Below are positions 1 through 8,544 of a stretch of 64,000 bases of DNA, one piece after another. Where the stretch lies: contig JADLFU010000011.1 of NCBI GenBank assembly GCA_020849655.1, positions 89,474-153,473 of the forward strand, written 5' to 3'. The stretch's first letter is position 1. Every line of letters starts with the position of its first letter. The translations under genes and the position numbers were made by a program. Source of the DNA: Polyangiaceae bacterium. GTDB taxonomy: Bacteria; Myxococcota_A; Polyangia; Polyangiales; Polyangiaceae. The notes under the pieces were generated by a model. The model was not told the DNA's origin. It ran no database searches and saw only the letters and a program-made list of their open reading frames with translations.

Positions 1-261
<261 letters not shown>

Positions 262-268
<7 letters not shown>

Positions 269-756
269 CCGACGAGCTCGTCATCCGTCCGGCCGAGGCG
301 ACCGACGGCCCGGCGCTCGGGCGGCTGGGCGGCGCGCTGCTGCGGCAGCACCACGCCTGGGACGAGCTTCGGTTCCTCTCGGTGGCCGATCCGGAGGAGG
401 GCTACGCGCGGTTCCTCGTCGCGGAGCTCGCGTCGCCGACGAGCGTCGTGCTGGTCGCCGATCGCGCGGGCGCCGCCGTCGGCTACGCGTACGGGAGCCT
501 CGAGCCGATGAGCTGGAAGGAGCTGCGTGGGCCGTGCGGCTTCCTCCATGACGTGCTGGTCGACGACGGCGAGCGGGGGCGCGGGGTGGGGGAGCGGCTC
601 GTGACGGAGGTCGTCACGCGGCTCGAGGAGCGCGGCGCGCCGCGGGTCGTGCTCTGGTCCGCCGCGAAGAACCCGCGCGCGCAGGCGCTGTTCGCGCGGC
701 TCGGGTTTCGCATGACGATGTGCGAGATGACCCGCGAGCGCGGCGGTCAGCGGTAG
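262..756 (+). CDS. GNAT family N-acetyltransferase
   Basis: A 164-residue acetyl-CoA-dependent acyltransferase of the GNAT fold; the substrate cannot be predicted. The GTG at 262 was chosen because it overlaps the serine dehydratase stop (GTGCTGA) and gives a normal single-domain length. Longer in-frame starts would run inside sdaA. The middle holds the beta4-alpha3 region with [21 protein letters not shown], where the RGRGVG part matches the pyrophosphate-binding motif Q/R-x-x-G-x-G/A. The C-terminal [13 protein letters not shown] is the usual GNAT motif B. It ends 10 bases inside the convergent gene at 747-1886, so the two mRNAs overlap at their 3' ends. Confidence 0.85.
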
Positions 757-1886
757 CCGACGAGCTCGCCGTCGGCGCATGTGACGAAGACGCCGGCCGA
801 CGACGCGGACAGGCCGATCGGCGCCCGGCACGACGGCTTGTCGGCCAGCGTGACCGCGCCGCCCTCGACGACGCCGAGCTCTCCGGAGCCTCGCACGAAC
901 ACGACGCGTCCGGAGGCGTCGAGCACCGGGCCGGGGCCGACGCCGCCGATCGACTCCGGGTGCGCGGCGCGCGGCGACGGCAGATCGACGCGACGGGTCG
1001 GCGCGCCGTCGAGCTTCGCGCCCAGCAGCGTCCCCGTCGTCGTCTCGACGACGCACTCGTCGTCGGACGCCGCGATGGGACCCTCCAGCAGGCCGGCGTC
1101 GGTGCGCAGCAGCGTCGTCCAGGTGGGCGCGTGCGCGCCGAGCCGCACCAGCCGCGCGCCGTCGACGACGAGCGCAGGGCCGGCGGAGGTCAGCGTGATC
1201 GCGGAGGTGGGCAGCCCGCCCAGGCGCGGCAGCTCGACCGGCGCGCGGCCGATGTCCCACGAGAACACGCGCCCGAGATCCGTCGCTGCGAACACGCGCG
1301 CGCCGTCGGATGAGAGCGCGATCGACGGCGCGTCGGGGAGCGTCGCCTGGGCGCGCGTGTGTCCCTGCTCGTCGATCACCAGCAGCTCCTGTCCGGCGGC
1401 GACGACCAGCGCGCCGCCGAGCAGCGTCGGGGCCGCGCGGAGCTTCGGGGCGTGCGTCGGCAGCGCGCGCCGCGTGACGATCGCGCCGTCTGCGTCGACG
1501 ATCACGAGCACGCCCCTCGTCGTCAACGTCCACGCGCGGCCGCGCGCGTCGAGCACGGGCGCGTGCGCCGCTTGCTCGCCGAGATCGACGCGTCGCACCT
1601 CGGCGCTGCGCGGATCGATGGAGCAGAGCTCGCGCCCCGCCGCGACGACGACGCGCTCCTTCGTGACGACGGCGCCGTCCGCCGGGCGCGCGCCCAGCGA
1701 CACCCGCAGCGCCTCCCTGGGCGCCGAGGGGAGCTCGCGCGTCAGCGCCGTACGCGACGTCGCCCCGCGCGCCGTCGTGGGCGCGGCGTCGCCGAGGAAG
1801 GCCGCGCGGCGGGCAGAGGTTCGCTCGGCCGACGCGACGGAGCACACCGTGACCAGCCCGGCGAGGAGCCCGCGCCAACGCGTCAT
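747..1886 (-). CDS. secreted beta-propeller-like (PQQ/WD-like repeat) protein
   Basis: 379 residues beginning with an N-terminal signal segment ([20 protein letters not shown]). The rest is a string of short beta-strand repeats of the type 'LxVIDxxGxxxxxxxLPxxP' and 'GRVFSWD', as in PQQ-like or YncE-type propellers. There are paired cysteines near the middle and the C-terminus. The ATG at 1886 overlaps the TGA of the Ser/Thr kinase gene upstream (ATGA at 1883-1886), so it is the last gene of the minus-strand operon 5724 to 747. A role as exported partner or ligand-binding module of that kinase is inference from position only. No catalytic motif was recognised. Confidence 0.72.
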   Translation of the reverse strand: MTRWRGLLAGLVTVCSVASAERTSARRAAFLGDAAPTTARGATSRTALTRELPSAPREALRVSLGARPADGAVVTKERVVVAAGRELCSIDPRSAEVRRVDLGEQAAHAPVLDARGRAWTLTTRGVLVIVDADGAIVTRRALPTHAPKLRAAPTLLGGALVVAAGQELLVIDEQGHTRAQATLPDAPSIALSSDGARVFAATDLGRVFSWDIGRAPVELPRLGGLPTSAITLTSAGPALVVDGARLVRLGAHAPTWTTLLRTDAGLLEGPIAASDDECVVETTTGTLLGAKLDGAPTRRVDLPSPRAAHPESIGGVGPGPVLDASGRVVFVRGSGELGVVEGGAVTLADKPSCRAPIGLSASSAGVFVTCADGELVGYR

Positions 1887-3913
1887 GGCGCGAGCTCGAG
1901 CGTCACCGAGTACTGGGCCACGCCCGCGGGAGGGTGCCTCGGCGCCGCGGCGGACCACGGATCGAGCGCGAGGCGCAGGCGGATGCACCCGGTCTGCGCG
2001 CCAGCGCTCGGGGTGAACGAGGCGGTCGTGAGCGCGCCCACCACGTGCCCCTCGGTGTCCTTGCTCGGCACCTGGACGCCCGCGCGGTGGACCAGCGTAC
2101 GAGCGGGCTCGCGCATCCCGCCGCGCTCGAGGGTGATCTCCAGCACGACGCCCGCGTCGCGCGCGCGGTCGATCGCGTCCCGCACCACCCAGCGCGCCGC
2201 CTTGCCCGTCGCGCGCTCGTCGGGGCAGAACACGTCGACGTCGCGGACGAACGCGAGCTCGCCCCGCACCTCGGACGACGGGGCCACGCGCCCGGCGGTC
2301 GCGGGCTGATCGTTGGGCTCGAGCTCGTGCCCGCGCGCGCGCTCGACCGGCGCGAACGAGAGCTCGTAGGTGTCCGACACGTTCTCGAGCACCGGAGGCG
2401 GCGCGTCGTCCGCGTACGCGTCCGCGTCCTGGAGGACCGCGACCAGGTAGCGACCCGGCTCGAGCTTCAGCTGGGGCACCTCGAGGTCGCGGCCCTGGGC
2501 GCCGGAGCAGAACCGCGCGATCGAGTCGACCATCCCCGCGCGATAGAGCAGCGTGCACGTCGGACAATTGGGCAGCGCGGTGGTCTTCAGCGCGACCTGC
2601 TGCGAGGTCGCGGGCACGTCGAACGCGAAGAAGTCCCGGTCGCTCGCGGACGGGCTGATTCGCTTGCCGATCGTGCCCTTCACCGAGCTCCCCGGCGGGA
2701 TGGGCTGCGCCGTCGCGGCGTCGTCGTTCGGCTCGTGCTCGTTGCCGTCGAACGGCGCGGGCGCGGAGTACGCCGTCCACGCCCGCGCGCCGCCGGCAGC
2801 CGCGCCGACGACCGCGAGCGCGATCGCCACCTGCGCGACCACCCGCTGGCGGCGCAGGCCGCGCTCGAACGCCTCGACCTCGTCGCGCGTCGCGGCGCGG
2901 TGGGCGACCTGGGTGCGCGCGAGGCCGCCGCCCTCGTCGCTCGCCATCCGGCGCACCTCGCCGGAGTCGACGAGGATCTCCGAGCTCGACACGTTGCCGT
3001 CGCGGAGGACGCGGACCAGCTCGTCGCGCATCGACTCGACGTCGGGGAACCTGTCCTCTCTGCGCTTCGCGAGCGCCCGCAGCACGATCTCGTCGACCGA
3101 CGGAGGCACGCCCGCCACGCGCCTGCTCGGCGGCGTCGGCTGCTCGGTCAGGTGCTTCGCGAACACCGCCATCGGGCTCGGCGCGTGGAACGGCGGGTGC
3201 CCGGTGACGAGCTTGTAGATGACGCCGCCGAGCGCGTAGACGTCCGTGCGCAGATCGACGTCCTCGCCCCGGATCTGCTCGGGAGACATGTAGTACGGCG
3301 TGCCGACGACCGCGCCGTGCCCGGTGACGTCGCTCTGCTGCTCGGGGCCCTGGCGGAGCTTCGCGAGGCCGAAGTCGCACACCTTCGCGACCTCGTGGCG
3401 CCCGTCCGGCGATCGCACGAGCATCACGTTCTCGGGCTTCAGATCGCGGTGCACGATCCCCATCCCGTGGGCCTCCGCGAGCGAGCTGCACACCTGCGCG
3501 ACGATCCGCGCCATCCTGAGCGGGGACATCGGCCCCTCGTGCCGCACGACGCGGCCGAGATCCTCGCCGGCCACGAGCTCCATCACGAGGTAGGTGAGGC
3601 CGTTGTCGGTGTGGCCGAAGTCGAAGACCTGCACGGTGTTCGGGTGCGAGAGGCGCGACGCGAGCTCGGCCTCTCGCTTGAACCTCCTGACGACCGACTC
3701 GTCGCGAGAGAGCTCGCCCGACAGCAGCTTCATCGCCATCAGCTTGCCGATGCGCGTGTGCTCGACCTTGTAGACGATGCCCATCCCGCCCGCGCCGAGC
3801 TGCGCGACGATGCGGTAGCGGTCGGCGAGGGTCATCCCCACCAGCGGATCGGGCCCGGCCGGTCGCGGATCGTCGTCGTCGTCGTGCCGCGGCGTCGACG
3901 CGGCCGCGCTCAT
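1883..3913 (-). CDS. membrane-anchored Ser/Thr protein kinase (Pkn type) with extracellular PPC-like domains
   Basis: 676 residues. The Hanks-type kinase domain (about residues 33-305) has the P-loop GAGGMG at 40-45, an ATP lysine in MAMKLL near 62, the catalytic loop HRDLKPEN from 155, CDFG from 179 and MSPEQ near 210. A hydrophobic span at about 357-380 should cross the inner membrane. Outside it are two segments opening with EPND (about 394 and 515), resembling pre-peptidase C-terminal (PPC) beta-sandwich domains, which may sense an envelope ligand. The ATG at 3913 lies just after the upstream TGA (3916-3918); a GTG at 3919 giving a GTGA overlap is an equally good start. It is coupled by ATGA to the propeller gene downstream. 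Confidence 0.9.
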   Translation of the reverse strand: MSAAASTPRHDDDDDPRPAGPDPLVGMTLADRYRIVAQLGAGGMGIVYKVEHTRIGKLMAMKLLSGELSRDESVVRRFKREAELASRLSHPNTVQVFDFGHTDNGLTYLVMELVAGEDLGRVVRHEGPMSPLRMARIVAQVCSSLAEAHGMGIVHRDLKPENVMLVRSPDGRHEVAKVCDFGLAKLRQGPEQQSDVTGHGAVVGTPYYMSPEQIRGEDVDLRTDVYALGGVIYKLVTGHPPFHAPSPMAVFAKHLTEQPTPPSRRVAGVPPSVDEIVLRALAKRREDRFPDVESMRDELVRVLRDGNVSSSEILVDSGEVRRMASDEGGGLARTQVAHRAATRDEVEAFERGLRRQRVVAQVAIALAVVGAAAGGARAWTAYSAPAPFDGNEHEPNDDAATAQPIPPGSSVKGTIGKRISPSASDRDFFAFDVPATSQQVALKTTALPNCPTCTLLYRAGMVDSIARFCSGAQGRDLEVPQLKLEPGRYLVAVLQDADAYADDAPPPVLENVSDTYELSFAPVERARGHELEPNDQPATAGRVAPSSEVRGELAFVRDVDVFCPDERATGKAARWVVRDAIDRARDAGVVLEITLERGGMREPARTLVHRAGVQVPSKDTEGHVVGALTTASFTPSAGAQTGCIRLRLALDPWSAAAPRHPPAGVAQYSVTLELAP

Positions 3914-3915
3914 CG

Positions 3916-5724
3916 TCACGGCGCGCCCTTCGAGACGAAGTCGGCCTCGACGTCGGGCACCCGCGGATCGGCGCCCGCCATGCCGACGACGCGGCCGAAG
4001 ACCCCGAGCGAGTCGCCCGTGGCGAGGGGGCTGCCTCCGGGCACGGTCACGCGCGCGCGGCAGGGCTTCTTCGCGCAGCCCGTGGAGACGCCGATGACGG
4101 CCAGCACCTGGTGGCCCTGCGCCGTCGCGGACAGCACGTCCCCGCGCCAGGCGATCTGCGTGTCGACGGCGGCGTCGCCCTTCTGCATGACCTCGTCGTA
4201 CCCGGTCTTCGCCTTGGCCTCGCGATCGCGCGCCTCGGCCGCCAGGCTCGCGACCCGCTGCACCGTGATGCTGGCGATCCTCGGCGCGAGGTTCGCGACG
4301 GAGGCTCTCACCTTCACGTCCGTTGCGCCGATGGCGGAGATGTTCATCAGCTGCGCGAACTGCCCCTCGGGGCTCACGGAGATCGCGCGGCCGGACACCG
4401 TCACGCCGCCGCCCTTCGCGGTGCGCCCCGCGAGCATGAACGTCGCGCCGTCCGTGACCATGCGCGCGCCGGGCGACTCGAGCCACAGCGGGCTGATGCC
4501 CACCTTCACGGCGAGCTTGCCCTGCGCCGGCTCGCGGCCGGGCGACGCGATCGTGTAGGCGATCTCGCGCGCGAGGGGCTTCGTGTCGTGCGACGCGCCG
4601 CTGATGAGCTCGGTCACGTCGACCTTCGCCACGCCGCGGCCGTCCGCGCCCACGGTGACGGGCTTGCCGTCCACCGTCGCCGACGAGCCCGGCGCAGTCT
4701 CCAGCATCACGCGCACCGAGGGGATCGGATCCTGGAGCGCCGCCAGCTCGGGCCAGATGCGGAACGCGACCTTGACCTTGACCTTGACCGTCTCGTCGCG
4801 GCCCGTGCCCGGGCGATCGATCGCCAGGTCGAGCTCGGTGTCGCCCACCGCGAGCGGCGCCGCGAGCGGCACGTCCGCCGCGTGCGCTCGCACGCCGCCC
4901 TTCGCGCCCGCGAGCGTGATCGTGGTGTCGTCGGGGCAGCTCTCGCACGTGACGTGGAGGACGTCCTTGCCGTCCGCGTCCAGCCGCGGCTCGGCGACCA
5001 GCGGCGGCGGCGCCCGCACCACGAGGACGGCCACGAGGCCGACCGCGCCGAGCACCGCGGCCCCTACGATCGCGAGGAACGCAGGGCGCCGGTAGATCGG
5101 CGGCAGCGGACGCTCGACGAGCCGCACGCGCCGCTCGACCTGCCCCGTCTCGGCGACGATCTCCTCGTATTCCTCCTCGACGTACTCCGGCTCGCGCGGG
5201 CGGCCGCGCGGGAGGATGCCGCCGATCAAGGTCTTGCTCGGCGCCTTGCCCGGAGCCGCCATCAGCATCGTCTGGTTCGCCTTGCGCTTCGCAGGCGCGG
5301 GCGGCGCGACGGCTGGCATGCCCATGATCATCGTGCCCTTCAGCCCCTGGCGTGGCGGCGCGGGCGCGGCGGGAGCGGGCGGGCCCGCGGCCGCAGCCGG
5401 TGTGCCGACAGGCGCGGCAGGCGGGGCGACGGGCGCCGAGAACGACAGCTGCGTCGGCGCGGCGCCAGCGGGTGGCTGCGGGTCGGCCGACGACATCGGG
5501 GGCATCCCGAGCATCGTCCGCGCGCCGCCGCCGCTCGCCGCCTGGGGGGCCGGGGGCGCGGTCGGGGCGGGCGCGAGCGGCGCCATCCCGAGCATCGTGT
5601 GCTTCCCGAGGCCCGAGGCTGGTCTCGCGGGGGAGGGCGCCGCCGGCGGGAACGCCACGCCGCACGTGCCGCAGAAGCTGGCCGCGTCCGGGTTGCCGCC
5701 GCCGCACTGCGGGCAATAGCGCAT
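3916..5724 (-). CDS. zinc-ribbon membrane protein with five TMLGM-like motifs
   Basis: 602 residues. The N-terminus is a zinc ribbon (Cys 4, 7, 18, 21; MRYCPQCG). A Pro/Ala-rich disordered stretch (about 25-175) holds five short motifs with a central threonine: KHTMLGM, RTMLGM, GTMIMGM, QTMLMA and KTLIGG, with Thr at about 43, 70, 131, 152 and 165. An acidic segment rich in Glu and Tyr follows. One membrane helix lies at about 214-236, then a C-terminal domain of beta character with repeated cysteine pairs (CESCP, CAKKPC). It is the first gene of the operon with the kinase gene. Phosphorylation of these threonines by that kinase, or binding by an FHA-type domain, is inference. The family name is unknown to me. 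Confidence 0.8.
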   Translation of the reverse strand: MRYCPQCGGGNPDAASFCGTCGVAFPPAAPSPARPASGLGKHTMLGMAPLAPAPTAPPAPQAASGGGARTMLGMPPMSSADPQPPAGAAPTQLSFSAPVAPPAAPVGTPAAAAGPPAPAAPAPPRQGLKGTMIMGMPAVAPPAPAKRKANQTMLMAAPGKAPSKTLIGGILPRGRPREPEYVEEEYEEIVAETGQVERRVRLVERPLPPIYRRPAFLAIVGAAVLGAVGLVAVLVVRAPPPLVAEPRLDADGKDVLHVTCESCPDDTTITLAGAKGGVRAHAADVPLAAPLAVGDTELDLAIDRPGTGRDETVKVKVKVAFRIWPELAALQDPIPSVRVMLETAPGSSATVDGKPVTVGADGRGVAKVDVTELISGASHDTKPLAREIAYTIASPGREPAQGKLAVKVGISPLWLESPGARMVTDGATFMLAGRTAKGGGVTVSGRAISVSPEGQFAQLMNISAIGATDVKVRASVANLAPRIASITVQRVASLAAEARDREAKAKTGYDEVMQKGDAAVDTQIAWRGDVLSATAQGHQVLAVIGVSTGCAKKPCRARVTVPGGSPLATGDSLGVFGRVVGMAGADPRVPDVEADFVSKGAP

Positions 5725-5838
5725 GGGGGCGCGATGCTAGTACAGCCGGCGTCGCGGGGGCCAGCTTCCGGGGGCGCTCTCGGGCGCCCGACCGCTGCTG
5801 GGCGGGCAGGCTCCCGTCAGCGCGGAACGCCGCGCGGC

Positions 5839-7710
5839 TCAGAAGCGCAGCACCGCCTCCAGCTTCGCTCCCTCGTACGCGGGGAAGATCCTGCACACGC
5901 CGCTGACGCAGCGCAGGCCCTGCCTGGACTGGCCGACGTACAATCTAACAATCTTGTCTGTCGAGAGCCGCACCTGGAACAGCGCGTTGTAGAAGTCCTC
6001 GCGCCGGCCCTTCACTGTCGTCGCCTCGTAGCCGAAGGCGAGCGTGTAGCGCGGCGAGTACAGGATCGACACGTAGTTCTCCACCTCGCGCCAGGGCTGC
6101 GGCGTCTGCAGCGGCCGGTGCCGCCGGCGGTAGACGCCCGACGCCGCCACGCTCCAGGGCCCGACCACCTTCTTCACGAAGTTCCAGCGCGCCCAGTGCT
6201 CGCGGTAGTACACCGTGCTCGGCAGCGTGCCGTCGTGCTGCTCGGCCTCGGCGGCGTCGTCCATCCGCAGCCCCGACTGCACGTACGCGTGCGTGCGGTT
6301 CTCCTCGAGCGACACCTCGACGCCGACGTACGAGTCCCACACGTCGTTGCGGGTGCTGCTGCCCTTGCCCACCCGGCGTCCGGTGTTGCCGTCGATGTCC
6401 TCTCCGCAGCGCGACGATCGCTCGCCGTACGTCACGTACCTGCCCACCGATCCGTAGACGAGCGCGTGCTCGCTGCCGCGAAGGTCGAGCCGGGCGCGGC
6501 CACCGGTGACGCAGGTGTTGAAGGCGTCGTACTGGGTGTCGTTCGTGATGAGCTCGGTCGTCGGCGGCGCGTTGTACTGGAGCTGCGCGAACGCCGGATC
6601 GGTGGCGTTGGCCATCAGCGGGAAGAAGCGGTCGTAGCGCTTGCCCTCGAGCGTCAGCGTCACCGGCCCGCTGTACGCGTTCGCTTGCACGTAGACGCCC
6701 GTGCCGCCCGACGCGCGCGAGAGCTGGCGATCGCCGCCGTCGATCGGTGAGCGGAGCGACTGCGTGGCGACCTCGACGTACGCGCTCCCGTGATCGGCGA
6801 GGTTCGGCAGGGAGAGCGACGCGCCGACGACGGACAGATCGCCCGCGTTGGACGCGGGGTTCGTCGAGGCGCCGCGGTTGCTCTCGAGCCTCGCGCGGTG
6901 CACGCCCGCGCCCATCAGCCCGACGAGCACGCGCGACGTGCCGCCCTCGACGCGGCCGCCGTAGATCGTGTCGGGCGCGAACGTCGGCAGCGGCGCCGGA
7001 TCGTAGAACGTGCCGTTCGGCGCGGGCGCCGCGACGAACGCGAGGCTGCCCGCCTGCGTCAACCGCCGGCCCGTCACCTCGTCGACGCGGATCGGGTTCG
7101 ACTGCCCCGCGAGCAGGAGCACCGACAGCTTGCGACCCGCGCCGACGTCGGGTCGAAGCTCTGCCTTCGCGCCGCGGACGGTGGTGTCGGTGCCGAGCTC
7201 GTCCACCTTGCGCATCGACAGCACGAGGCCCTTGCCCAGCTGCGCGTAGAAATCGCCGACCGTGAGCTCCGCCGGCCCCTCGCGGTGCGAGAGGAACGCC
7301 TTCGACGGGTACAAGGTGTTCACGTACCGCGACGAGAGCTGCCGCCCGTACGTGATGGTGCGGCGCCGCGCGAACTCCGACTCCGTCTCGCCGAGCAGCT
7401 CGCCGCTCGCCGCCGCCGCGCGCGCGTCGTCGCGGCCGAGCACGTTGGGATCGGGGCGCCGCGCGTACGCCGCCGAGTCGACGCGCACCGCCGCCGTCGT
7501 CCGGCCGCTCGCCGCCTGGACGTTCAGGCGGTTCAGCCACTCGAAATAGTGATCGTTGAGCTTGTCGCCGTCGCGGTTGTCGAACCTGAGGTTCAACACC
7601 GACGTCTCGGTGATCGTGAAGGTCGGGAAATCTGCGCGCGCGGCGCCCGACAGCGCGAGGACCGAGGCGGCGAGCCCGGTGGCCCGCCGACGTACCGTCG
7701 CCCGGCGCAC
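5839..7710 (-). CDS. outer-membrane beta-barrel protein (DUF6029-like)
   Basis: 623 residues from a GTG at 7710. A signal peptide (about residues 1-26, ending SGAARA) is followed by alternating-hydrophobicity strands typical of a large outer-membrane barrel. The protein ends in FAVLRF-type aromatic residues (KLEAVLRF), the usual BAM recognition signal. The segment GDFYAQLGKGLVLSM resembles the start of DUF6029-type barrels known mainly from Bacteroidota; this is recall, not a search. It lies 6 bases after the thioredoxin-fold lipoprotein gene, so the two are probably co-transcribed. Function unknown; transport or docking with the redox lipoprotein is inference. Confidence 0.72.
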   Translation of the reverse strand: MRRATVRRRATGLAASVLALSGAARADFPTFTITETSVLNLRFDNRDGDKLNDHYFEWLNRLNVQAASGRTTAAVRVDSAAYARRPDPNVLGRDDARAAAASGELLGETESEFARRRTITYGRQLSSRYVNTLYPSKAFLSHREGPAELTVGDFYAQLGKGLVLSMRKVDELGTDTTVRGAKAELRPDVGAGRKLSVLLLAGQSNPIRVDEVTGRRLTQAGSLAFVAAPAPNGTFYDPAPLPTFAPDTIYGGRVEGGTSRVLVGLMGAGVHRARLESNRGASTNPASNAGDLSVVGASLSLPNLADHGSAYVEVATQSLRSPIDGGDRQLSRASGGTGVYVQANAYSGPVTLTLEGKRYDRFFPLMANATDPAFAQLQYNAPPTTELITNDTQYDAFNTCVTGGRARLDLRGSEHALVYGSVGRYVTYGERSSRCGEDIDGNTGRRVGKGSSTRNDVWDSYVGVEVSLEENRTHAYVQSGLRMDDAAEAEQHDGTLPSTVYYREHWARWNFVKKVVGPWSVAASGVYRRRHRPLQTPQPWREVENYVSILYSPRYTLAFGYEATTVKGRREDFYNALFQVRLSTDKIVRLYVGQSRQGLRCVSGVCRIFPAYEGAKLEAVLRF

Positions 7711-7716
7711 GCGGGA

Positions 7717-8418
7717 TCAGTTGCCGAGGACGGCTTGGATCTTGTCGCCGCCCGACGTGCCGGGCGCGAGCTCGATGCCGCCGGTGCCGGCGTACACGAT
7801 CGTCATCGTCTTCGTGTCGACGATCATGTTGAAGGGGATCGCGCTCTTGTCGAAGAAGTCGCCGAGCTTCAGCGAGGGATCGATCCCGACCGGGTACACG
7901 AGCCCGTACGCCTTCGCCCAGAGCGACGCGTCCTCGATCACGGCCGGCTCGTAGTTCGTGTTCTCGATGACGAGCGAGATGAACTGGACGACGGGCTTCG
8001 AGTGGTCGGGGTTCCACGCGTTGTAGGCGCCCATGCTGGCCTTCGCCTCGTCCTTGCACGGCGCGCACCAGCGGCCGGCCTCGGTGATGACGAGCACGCG
8101 GGGCTTCGTGTCGACCGAGGTCGGGTTGTAGTAGTCGCTGAACGACAGCTTCTTCGCCTTGCCCATGTCGAAGTTGTCGGCGACGGGCGAGACGAGCGCG
8201 TTGAAGTCGGCGTCGCGCAGGACGCCGCCCACGACCGCCGCGAACGGGCCCTTCGGGTAGTCGACCGTCGTGCCGGTGGTCGACCCCGTGGTGCCGCCGG
8301 TGCCGTTGCCGGTCTTCTGCTGCTGCGCCTCCTCCGTCGGAGGGGGCGGATCGGACGAGCCGCACGCGACGGTGAGCAGGGAGGTGAGGGCGAGACCGGG
8401 GAAGACGAGGCGGCGCAT
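7717..8418 (-). CDS. thioredoxin-fold (TlpA/AhpC-like) lipoprotein
   Basis: 233 residues. A lipoprotein signal ends at the lipobox TVACGSS (Cys near 20), followed by a Thr/Gly-rich linker. The thioredoxin-like domain has the redox motif RWCAPCKDEA, in which the WCxPC pair would be the active cysteines, and a later cis-Pro segment AIPFNMIVD. It should act in the periplasm as a thiol-disulfide oxidoreductase, in line with TlpA-type proteins. The ATG at 8418 is supported by an AGGAG ribosome site 7 bases upstream. It precedes the outer-membrane barrel gene by 6 bases and is divergent from the Cys-rich lipoprotein at 8545, sharing a 126-base control region. Confidence 0.86.
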   Translation of the reverse strand: MRRLVFPGLALTSLLTVACGSSDPPPPTEEAQQQKTGNGTGGTTGSTTGTTVDYPKGPFAAVVGGVLRDADFNALVSPVADNFDMGKAKKLSFSDYYNPTSVDTKPRVLVITEAGRWCAPCKDEAKASMGAYNAWNPDHSKPVVQFISLVIENTNYEPAVIEDASLWAKAYGLVYPVGIDPSLKLGDFFDKSAIPFNMIVDTKTMTIVYAGTGGIELAPGTSGGDKIQAVLGN

Positions 8419-8440
8419 GCTGGGCTCCTGTGGGCGCGGA

Positions 8441-8461
8441 CGCAACCGTGTCGGGGTTGCG
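8441..8461. promoter_or_regulatory. perfect inverted repeat in the divergent control region
   Basis: CGCAACC, 7 bases, then GGTTGCG: a perfect 7-bp inverted repeat between two divergently transcribed lipoprotein genes. Just beside it TTGCGT (8457-8462) and TATACA (8478-8483) form a weak -35/-10 pair with a 15-base spacer pointing towards the gene at 8545. It could be an operator or a leader hairpin. The promoter call is weak because the spacer is short. Confidence 0.35.
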
Positions 8462-8544
8462 TGGACGCGGCTCACCTTATACAAGGCCGCCGCCGGGTCA
8501 AGGCGCGCGTCGCGCGGAGCCACGGCCCCGAGAGGTCTCTCATC

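Noticed and set aside
5763..5792. Hairpin GGGCGC/GCGCCC as a terminator between the zinc-ribbon gene and the barrel gene
   Set aside because: Only six base pairs and no T-run on either strand; such stems are expected by chance at this GC content.
4111..6750. Long open frame on the plus strand (about 879 codons) opposite the zinc-ribbon and barrel genes
   Set aside because: It is Arg-, Ala- and Gly-rich with no domain, and is the mirror of high-GC codons of real genes on the other strand. Similar mirror frames occur along the whole window.
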